In this document: piece after piece, positions 1 through 4,948 of the stretch
How the letters are laid out: each line of letters begins with the position of its first letter
Numbering within the stretch: position 1 is the stretch's first letter
Assembly (NCBI GenBank): GCA_030150315.1
Contig: JASLGB010000300.1
Coordinates: 1-6,009, forward strand
Origin: Dokdonella sp.
Lineage (GTDB): Bacteria; Pseudomonadota; Gammaproteobacteria; Xanthomonadales; Rhodanobacteraceae
Length of the DNA stretch: 6,009 nt
Direction: 5' to 3'
Made by a program: the position numbers and the translations under genes
The notes under the pieces: model-generated
Database searches by the model: none
What the model saw: only the letters and a program-made list of their open reading frames with translations
Told to the model about the DNA's origin: nothing

Positions 1-1335
1 CAACTCGTGTTCCTGCGCCGGCAGCTGTGCGATTGGCGCGATCTCGACGCGCTGTCGGCGGCCCTGCGCGCGCGCGTCGACGCCGGCGCGCCCGGCATCG
101 CGCCGTTCGGCTTCCTGTCCGAGCCAGCCAGCGCTGCCGAGCAGTTGCGCTGCGCCCGCCATGCCGCACGCGACGTCGAGGCGAATGCCGCGCCCCTGCG
201 CACGCGACTGGCCTGGAATCGATCGCAACCGGCGGCGCAGGCACCCTTGCGGGTCGGCTTCGTCTCCAACGGCTTCGGCCGGCATCCGACTGGCTTGCTG
301 ACGGTGTCGTTGTTCGAAGCCTTGCGCGAGACGGACCTGCTCGTCGAGCTGTTCGCGACCGGCCGCGACGACGGCAGCGACATCCGCGCACGGCTGCGCA
401 CGGCCGCACACGCCTTCCACGACGCTGCGGGCGACTCCGCGCTGGCCCTGGCGCAGCGCCTCCACGCGCGCGAGCTCGATGTCCTCGTCGACTTGCGCGG
501 CTGGGGCGGCGGCAACGTCGCCGAAACGCTGGCGTTGCGTCCCGCACCCGTTCAGGTCAGCTGGCTGGCCTATCCGGGCAGCACCGGCGCCCCCTGGATC
601 GATTGCGTGATTGCCGATCGCATCGTGCTGCCGGAAGCGATGCGCTCACAGTTTTCCGAGCCGGTCGAATGGCTGCCGCGCTGCTTCCAGCCCTCGGACA
701 CGAGCCGCGTTGTCGGCCAGCCGCCCTCGCGCGCTGACTGCGGCCTGCCGGAAAACGCGATGATCTACGCGTGCTTCAACAACAGCTACAAGCTCAATCC
801 GGCCACCTTCGAGCGGCTTCTCGCGGTGCTGCGCGGCGTGCCCGAGTCGGTGCTGTGGCTGCTGTCGGGGCCGGAACAGGCCGACGCGCATCTGCGCCGG
901 GAGGCACTGGCACGCGGCGTCGATCCCGCCCGGCTGGTGTTTCTGCGCAAGCTGCCGCACGAGGAATACCTCGCCCGCTACCGGCATGCCGACCTGTTTC
1001 TCGATACCGCACCCTATGGCGCGCACACCACGGCCTCGGACGCGATCTGGGCCGGTTGCCCGGTGCTGACCGTGGCCGGCGACACCTTCGCTGCGCGCGT
1101 GGCCGCCAGCCTCAACCATCACCTGCGCCTGCCGCAGCTGAACGCGGCGGACGACAGCGCCTTCATCGACACGGCCATCCGGCTCGGTCGCGATGCCGCC
1201 GCGCGCGCTGCCCTGCGTGCGGAACTGGCGGAACGGCGCGCCGACAGCGGCCTGTTCGACATGGCCGCCTTTGCACGGGATTTCGCCGACCTGCTGCGTA
1301 GCATCGCCGACCGCTACCGCCGCATCGCCGCATGA
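1..1335 (+). CDS. SPINDLY/OGT-family O-GlcNAc transferase, catalytic domain (5' end outside window)
   Basis: This is the C-terminal part of a GT41-family glycosyltransferase, which moves a sugar (GlcNAc in the well-studied members) from a UDP-sugar to Ser/Thr of proteins in the cytoplasm. The frame is open to base 1, so the true start and any N-terminal TPR repeats lie upstream; the GTG at 7 is probably internal. Counting that codon as residue 1, the first catalytic lobe shows LRVGFVSNGFGRHPTG (81-96); H93 lines up with the catalytic-region histidine of human OGT (H498). Next come DLRGWGGGN (162-170) and LRPAPVQVSWLAYPGSTG (177-194). The second lobe shows FNNSYKLNP (257-265), with K262 matching the UDP-binding lysine (human K842), then SVLWLLSGP (281-289), HTTASDAIWAGCPVLTV (340-356) and FAARVAAS (361-368). 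These blocks are in family order and spacing. It ends at a TGA, 41 bp before the moaB-like gene. The family call is firm; the donor sugar and target proteins are unknown. Confidence 0.93.
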   Translation, partial: QLVFLRRQLCDWRDLDALSAALRARVDAGAPGIAPFGFLSEPASAAEQLRCARHAARDVEANAAPLRTRLAWNRSQPAAQAPLRVGFVSNGFGRHPTGLLTVSLFEALRETDLLVELFATGRDDGSDIRARLRTAAHAFHDAAGDSALALAQRLHARELDVLVDLRGWGGGNVAETLALRPAPVQVSWLAYPGSTGAPWIDCVIADRIVLPEAMRSQFSEPVEWLPRCFQPSDTSRVVGQPPSRADCGLPENAMIYACFNNSYKLNPATFERLLAVLRGVPESVLWLLSGPEQADAHLRREALARGVDPARLVFLRKLPHEEYLARYRHADLFLDTAPYGAHTTASDAIWAGCPVLTVAGDTFAARVAASLNHHLRLPQLNAADDSAFIDTAIRLGRDAAARAALRAELAERRADSGLFDMAAFARDFADLLRSIADRYRRIAA

Positions 1336-1376
1336 GCCCGCTTCCCGACACGCGCAGGGCGCGCTAGGCTCGACCA

Positions 1377-1898
1377 ATGACCGCGCTTGCCCAGTTCGTT
1401 CCACTCAACCTCTGCGTGCTGACGGTGTCGGACACGCGTACCGCCAGCGAAGACACTTCCGGCGACTATCTGGTCCTTTCGCTCGGCCAGGCCGGACACA
1501 CGCTGTCCGAACGCCGGATCGTCAAGGACGACCGCTATCGGGTCCGCGCGATCGTCGCCAACTGGATCGCGGACGAAAGCGTGCATGGCGTGCTGGTGAG
1601 CGGCGGCACCGGCTTCACCGGCCGCGACTCCACGCCGGAGGCGATTCGCCCGCTGCTGGACAAGGAAATGCCCGGCTTCGGCGAAATGTTCCGCGTGCTC
1701 AGCTACGACGAAATCGGCACCGCGACGCTGCAGTCGCGGGCGTTCGCCGGGCTGTCCAACAACACCTTCGTGTTCTGCCTGCCCGGCTCCACCTCGGCCT
1801 GCCGCACGGCGTGGGAAAAGCTGCTGCGTCCGCAGCTCGATGCCACCACCCGCCCGTGCAACCTGGTCGGACTGCTGCCACGACTGCGCGAAATCTGA
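1377..1898 (+). CDS. moaB: Molybdenum cofactor biosynthesis protein MoaB (MoaB/MogA family)
   Basis: This cytoplasmic protein belongs to the molybdopterin-binding MoaB/MogA fold, whose active members adenylylate molybdopterin with Mg-ATP before MoeA inserts molybdenum. The 173 residues equal the usual MoaB length (about 170) and read co-linearly with E. coli MoaB as I remember it. Visible blocks are LTVSDTR (15-21), the pterin-binding SGGTG (75-79), GRDSTPEA (82-89), PGFGEMFR (99-106), EIGTATLQSRA (112-122), PGSTSACRTAWE (136-147) and the C-terminal QLDATTRPCN (153-162). D51 and D84 fall where MogA has its two catalytic aspartates. The ATG at 1377 has only a weak TAGG (1365-1368) eight bases ahead, but the protein starts at the family's normal place. 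The gene lies 41 bp after the glycosyltransferase and 27 bp before ppk2. No other Mo-cofactor gene is present. E. coli MoaB itself has a doubtful role, so enzyme activity here is an inference. Confidence 0.95.
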   Translation: MTALAQFVPLNLCVLTVSDTRTASEDTSGDYLVLSLGQAGHTLSERRIVKDDRYRVRAIVANWIADESVHGVLVSGGTGFTGRDSTPEAIRPLLDKEMPGFGEMFRVLSYDEIGTATLQSRAFAGLSNNTFVFCLPGSTSACRTAWEKLLRPQLDATTRPCNLVGLLPRLREI

Positions 1899-1914
1899 CT
1901 CGCCTGCCCACCAC

Positions 1915-1919
1915 GGAGA
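1915..1919 (+). promoter_or_regulatory. Ribosome binding site of ppk2, fixing a GTG start
   Basis: GGAGA lies six bases before GTG at 1926. The next methionine codon in the frame is at residue 123, beyond the Walker A motif, so this site and the GTG are the only sensible start. Confidence 0.75.
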
Positions 1920-1925
1920 CCGCGC

Positions 1926-2699
1926 GTGAAAAAGCTGAAGAAGAAGCAATACGCCAGCGCACTCGAGGAACTCTATCCGCAACTGATCGACCTGCAGCGC
2001 TCGATCATCGCCAGCGGCAAGCGCGTGGCGGTGATCCTGGAGGGGCGCGACGCGGCCGGCAAAGGCGGCGTCATCAAGGCCATCAGCGAGCCGCTGAACA
2101 CCCGCTACGTGCGCACCGTCGCGCTGCCCAAGCCGAGCGAACGCGAAGCGACGCAGTGGTATTTCCAGCGCTACGTCGAGCACCTGCCCGCGGCCGGCGA
2201 ACTCGTGCTGTTCGACCGCAGCTGGTACAACCGCGCCGGCGTCGAGCACGTGCTGGGGTTTTGCAGCGAGGTGCAATATCAGCGCTTCATGGCCGATTGC
2301 CCGATGTTCGAGAAGCTCATCACCAGCGACGGTTTGATCCTGCTCAAGTACTGGCTGACCGTCGACCAGGAGCAGCAGGAAGAACGCTTCGCCGAGCGCG
2401 CCAGCGATCCGCTCAAGCGCTGGAAGATCTCACCGGTCGACCTCAAGGCGCGCGAGCAGTACGCCGCCTATGGCAAGGCGCGCGACGCGATGCTCGCCAC
2501 GACGAACACCGAGCACGCGCCGTGGTTCCTGGTCAACTTCAATGACCAGAAACGTGGCCGCATCACGCTGATGGAACACCTGCTGGCACACCTGCCGTTC
2601 CGCGCGCCGCCGGACCTGCCGCTGGAGCTTCCGCCGCTGAAGGGCAAGCCCAAACGCGAGCACATAGCCGACAAGAGCCTGCTCGTCGACGACGACTGA
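1926..2699 (+). CDS. ppk2: Polyphosphate kinase 2 (PPK2 family, probably class I)
   Basis: PPK2 enzymes are cytoplasmic P-loop kinases that move phosphate between polyphosphate and nucleotides; class I members mainly phosphorylate nucleoside diphosphates, turning ADP plus polyP into ATP. The protein has 257 residues and a single PPK2 domain. Seen directly: a lysine-rich start, Walker A GRDAAGKGG (40-48), ALPKPSERE (66-74), QWYFQRYVEHLPAAGE (77-92), Walker B FDRSWYNRAGVE (96-107), LLKYWLTV (139-146), and the lid element DPLKRWKISP (161-170), followed by PWFLVNFNDQKRGR near the C-terminus. All catalytic motifs are intact, and the overall pattern matches the short Pseudomonas-type class I proteins. 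The start is GTG with a well-placed GGAGA. It is the third gene of the plus-strand run, 27 bp after moaB. No ppk1 or ppx gene is in view. The family is certain; the nucleotide preference is inferred from resemblance only. Confidence 0.96.
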   Translation: MKKLKKKQYASALEELYPQLIDLQRSIIASGKRVAVILEGRDAAGKGGVIKAISEPLNTRYVRTVALPKPSEREATQWYFQRYVEHLPAAGELVLFDRSWYNRAGVEHVLGFCSEVQYQRFMADCPMFEKLITSDGLILLKYWLTVDQEQQEERFAERASDPLKRWKISPVDLKAREQYAAYGKARDAMLATTNTEHAPWFLVNFNDQKRGRITLMEHLLAHLPFRAPPDLPLELPPLKGKPKREHIADKSLLVDDD

Positions 2700-2706
2700 T
2701 CGTCGA
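2686..2706 (+). repeat. 7-bp inverted repeat over the ppk2 stop codon
   Basis: TCGACGA (2686-2692) and TCGTCGA (2700-2706) are exact reverse complements separated by seven bases that include the TGA stop. The RNA could form a small hairpin at the end of ppk2. No T tract follows, so it is not a standard intrinsic terminator. The left arm lies in codons for the acidic C-terminus (repeated Asp), so the repeat may be partly a coding by-product. Confidence 0.45.
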
Positions 2707-2938
2707 GGAAGCGCATCGACTTCGACGCCCCATCGCCCTGCGCAAGCGGGGCCGCTTTGGGGCCTCCGCCGGGCATTTCACGCTGCCTACACCGCCGCGC
2801 GGGAATTCTTCGCGCCGGGGGACACCACCGCGAATCGTCGCGCCTTCCAAAGAACGAACACGTCGCCGCCGCCTGCACTGTCGTCGGCGCCGCTGAATTT
2901 TTTCCACGGAGGGCCGCTGGCAGCCGCCTCGCGCAGAC
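2700..2938. other. Non-coding gap between ppk2 and the DUF1295 gene
   Basis: No credible gene lies in these 239 bp; the short reading frames seen on both strands lack family-like sequence and sensible start sites. The gap holds GC-rich hairpins near its left end, and near its right end a run of six T (2898-2903) and a GGAGGG (2908-2913). I could not pick out a convincing -35/-10 pair, although a promoter for the downstream gene is expected here because the gap is much wider than those between the upstream genes. Confidence 0.5.
2727..2763 (+). terminator. GC-rich stem-loop after ppk2, possible transcription end or mRNA 3' structure
   Basis: The outer arms GCCCCA (2727-2732) and TGGGGC (2758-2763) pair perfectly. 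Inside them, GCCCTGC (2735-2741) pairs with GCGGGGC (2746-2752), with one G-U pair, around a GCAA loop, which is a GNRA tetraloop. The two stems are separated by an unequal internal loop (2 and 5 bases). It starts 28 bp after the ppk2 stop, where a terminator of the upstream run would be expected. There is no downstream T tract, so it could instead be an RNA-stabilising or Rho-linked structure. A competing fold AAGCG/CGCTT (2744-2748 with 2753-2757) uses the same bases. Confidence 0.4.
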
Positions 2939-3886
2939 ATGAATCCTCTCCTTCCCGCATGGATCCTGCTGGGCAACCTCGCGCTCATGCTGGCCGGATG
3001 GCTGGTTTCCCGGCGCATCCGAAACGCCGGCGTTGCGGACCTGCTCTGGCCGATCAGCCTGTGCGCGAGCGCGCTGTACTTCGCGGCGACTGCGTCCGGC
3101 TCGCCAACCTCGAAGATCCTCGTCGTCATCATGGGCGGCCTTTGGGGGACGCGCCTGTTCCTGCATCTGCTCGAACGCTTCCTGTCCGAGCACGAGGACT
3201 TCCGCTATCGCCATGTGCGCGAAAGCCGGCCGAACGCGGAACTGGTCTTCTTCCTGCTGTTCCTGCGTCGCGCGATCACCGCATCGCTGTTTTCCCTGTC
3301 CTTCCAGGTGGCGGCGGGCAATGCACTGGTCGGCGCCACGTTCTGGACAACGGCGGCAGCCATCCTCTATCTCGCCGGCCTGGCTGGCCAGACCTACGCC
3401 GACCGTCAACTGGAGCGGTTCCGAAGCAATCCGCGGCACCTCGGCGAGAGCTGCCGACGCGGGCTCTGGCGCTATTCGCGGCATCCGAACTACTTCTTCG
3501 AGGGCCTGATCTGGTGCAGCTACGCCGTGCTCGCCGTCGGTGTTCCCTGGACGATCTGGCCGCTGACGCTGATCGCGCCCGCGCTGACCATCATCGGCTG
3601 GCTTCCCGCGATGCGCGCCAACGAAGCCCAGGCCTTGCGCACGCGCGGCGAGGACTATCGTCGCTACCAGTCGACGACGCCGGCCGTGCTGCCCTGGTTT
3701 CCGCGCGGCTGGCCGAACGACCTGCCACCGGAAACGGTACGCCCGACGCCACCGCCGCCCTCGCGACGCGTGCGCTTCGCGCTCGACCTGCCGCAGCAGG
3801 CCGGCATCGCGAGTCCACCGGCATTCCCTGACGCCACGGAGCAATCGCCGGAGTCGCGCCGCGGCGAACACGTGCTCGCCGACTGA
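2939..3886 (+). CDS. DUF1295 family integral membrane protein (steroid 5-alpha-reductase-like) with extended tail
   Basis: This is a multi-spanning inner-membrane protein of the DUF1295 group, related to the C-terminal domain of steroid 5-alpha-reductases and isoprenylcysteine methyltransferases; the substrate is unknown for most members. Hydrophobic segments are visible near residues 5-23, 33-52, 59-78, 101-126, 133-150 and 186-222. Family signatures are NAGVADLLWP (29-38), WGTRLFLHLLER (69-80), DRQLERFR (155-162), the hallmark GLWRYSRHPNYFFEG (175-189), and RGEDYRRYQSTTPAVLPWFPRG (236-257, key residues RGEDYRRY and PWFP). Relatives usually end soon after PWFP. Here about 58 more residues follow, rich in Pro, Arg and Ser. 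An in-frame TGA at 2894 limits how far upstream the gene can start, and ATG 2939 is the only standard start after it. No ribosome-binding site sits at a normal distance; GGAGGG (2908-2913) is 25 bases away. The gene ends before a strong terminator and appears monocistronic. Confident in the family, not in the reaction. Confidence 0.88.
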   Translation: MNPLLPAWILLGNLALMLAGWLVSRRIRNAGVADLLWPISLCASALYFAATASGSPTSKILVVIMGGLWGTRLFLHLLERFLSEHEDFRYRHVRESRPNAELVFFLLFLRRAITASLFSLSFQVAAGNALVGATFWTTAAAILYLAGLAGQTYADRQLERFRSNPRHLGESCRRGLWRYSRHPNYFFEGLIWCSYAVLAVGVPWTIWPLTLIAPALTIIGWLPAMRANEAQALRTRGEDYRRYQSTTPAVLPWFPRGWPNDLPPETVRPTPPPPSRRVRFALDLPQQAGIASPPAFPDATEQSPESRRGEHVLAD

Positions 3887-3953
3887 AGCCGGGATCCGTC
3901 ACTGCATCGATGGCGCGTCCGAGCCGCTCCTCGCCATTGCTCCGGCCGAAACG

Positions 3954-3984
3954 AAAAAGGCCGCGGAATGACCGCGGCCTTTTT
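3954..3984. terminator. Bidirectional intrinsic terminator between the DUF1295 gene and secF
   Basis: AAAAAGGCCGCGG (3954-3966) and CCGCGGCCTTTTT (3972-3984) form a perfect 13-bp inverted repeat around a five-base loop, AATGA. On the plus strand an 8-bp GC stem is followed by T5, ending the DUF1295 transcript 68 bp after its stop codon. On the minus strand the A5 tract reads as T5, ending the secDF transcript 23 bp after the secF stop. Bases 3887-3953 before it show no other feature. Confidence 0.95.
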
Positions 3985-4006
3985 CAATCCACCATCGAAG
4001 CGCCAA

Positions 4007-4948
4007 TCAGGGACGACGCTCGAGTTCCGGGCTTTCCTTCGTCACCGGCATGAGGTCGGTCTTCGACACGCCGAGCCCGTACAGGATCGGGTTGGCGAAG
4101 AAGATCGACGACAGCGTGCCGACGACGATGCCGACCAGCATCGTCAGGCCGAAGCCGTGAACCGCCGGGCCACCGACGAAGTACAGCGCGAACATCGTCA
4201 GCGCCGTGGTCAACGAGGTCATGATCGTGCGCGACAGCGTCTGGTTGATCGACTTGTTGAGGATCTCGTAGGGCTCGGCCTTGCGCGTCAGGCGGAACAG
4301 CTCGCGCACGCGGTCGAACACGACGATCTTGTCGTTGATCGAGTAGCCGATGACCGCCAGCAATGCCGCCAGCACCGTCAGGTCGAAGTCGATCTGGGTC
4401 AGCGAGAAGAAGCCCAGCGTCAGGATCGTGTCGTGGATTTCACTGGCGATGGCCGCGATCGCGAAACGCTTCTCGAAGCGGATGCCGATGTAGATCATGA
4501 TGCCGATCATGACGAACACGGCGGCGACGATGCCGTCGTTGCGCAGATCCGTGCCGACCGAGGAGCCGACCAGATCCGGCGGTCGCTTCAGTGACACGTC
4601 CGGGCGCACCTTCTTCAGTGCAGAGATCACGTCCGCGCCGACGACGGCCGCGTCCTTCTGGTCTTCCCGCGGCTGCAGGCGGATCGACACGTCACGCGAG
4701 GTGCCGGCACTCTGCACCTGCGCACCGTGGAAGCCGCCCTGCTCCAGCGCGGTGCGGACCTGATCCACTTCGACCGGCTGCTCGTAATGCACTTCCACGA
4801 GCACGCCGCCGGTGAAGTCGAGCGCGTAGTTGAGTCCACGCGTCGCCAACAGGCCGATCGACAGGATCATCAGGATGATCGAGATCGCGAGGCTGATCTT
4901 GCGTGCCCCGAGAAAGTCGATGTTGCTGTTCGGATTGAAGAGTTCCAT
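4007..4948 (-). CDS. secF: Protein translocase subunit SecF
   Basis: SecF is an inner-membrane partner of SecD; together they use the proton gradient to pull secreted proteins through and off SecYEG on the periplasmic side. The protein has 313 residues, normal for SecF. In order: a short cytoplasmic start with the family-like NIDFLGARK (9-17), TM1 about 18-36, the signature NYALDFTGGVLVEV (40-53), a periplasmic P4 domain to about residue 130 ending in VGSSVGTDLRNDG (127-139), then TM2 (about 139-156), the HDTILTLGFFSL region of TM3 (172-183), TM4 with IGYSINDKIVVFDRVRE (200-216), SINQTLSRTIMTS (233-245), and final TM segments about 246-258 and 264-290. D206 and R240 match conserved charged residues of E. 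coli TM4 and TM5. K207 stands where I remember Ser or Thr in E. coli-like proteins. ATG directly follows the secD stop, with AGGAG eight bases ahead. Transcription ends at the shared terminator. Confidence 0.98.
   Translation of the reverse strand: MELFNPNSNIDFLGARKISLAISIILMILSIGLLATRGLNYALDFTGGVLVEVHYEQPVEVDQVRTALEQGGFHGAQVQSAGTSRDVSIRLQPREDQKDAAVVGADVISALKKVRPDVSLKRPPDLVGSSVGTDLRNDGIVAAVFVMIGIMIYIGIRFEKRFAIAAIASEIHDTILTLGFFSLTQIDFDLTVLAALLAVIGYSINDKIVVFDRVRELFRLTRKAEPYEILNKSINQTLSRTIMTSLTTALTMFALYFVGGPAVHGFGLTMLVGIVVGTLSSIFFANPILYGLGVSKTDLMPVTKESPELERRP

Noticed and set aside
7..9. GTG as the true start of the glycosyltransferase
   Set aside because: The frame is open to base 1, there is no room to see a ribosome-binding site, and the family normally has an N-terminal TPR region before the catalytic domain.
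1314..2276. 320-codon minus-strand frame opposite moaB and ppk2
   Set aside because: It is the antisense of two well-identified genes, and I recognise no motif in it.
1193..2545. 450-codon plus-strand frame overlapping the glycosyltransferase end, moaB and ppk2
   Set aside because: The translation is Arg/Ala-rich and lacks family motifs, while the three genes in the other frame carry full conserved motifs.
2864..2903. Possible intrinsic terminator: CGCCG/CGGCG pairing followed by six T before the DUF1295 gene
   Set aside because: The stem is only five base pairs with a 16-base loop, and eight bases separate it from the T run, so the geometry is poor.
2757..2942. 61-codon frame with a TTG start in the ppk2-DUF1295 gap
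   Set aside because: It has no ribosome-binding site, starts inside a hairpin, overlaps the next start codon and has an Arg/Gly-rich composition typical of non-coding GC-rich sequence.
2468..3871. 467-codon open frame on the minus strand running from ppk2 through the gap and the DUF1295 gene
   Set aside because: It is antisense to two genes with clear family motifs, its translation is Arg/Gly/Ala-rich without recognisable domains, and long antisense frames are expected in GC-rich codon use.
3968..4594. 208-codon plus-strand frame opposite secF
   Set aside because: It starts inside the terminator hairpin and encodes a repetitive Asp/Arg/Gln-rich product, the usual antisense image of a GC-rich membrane protein gene.
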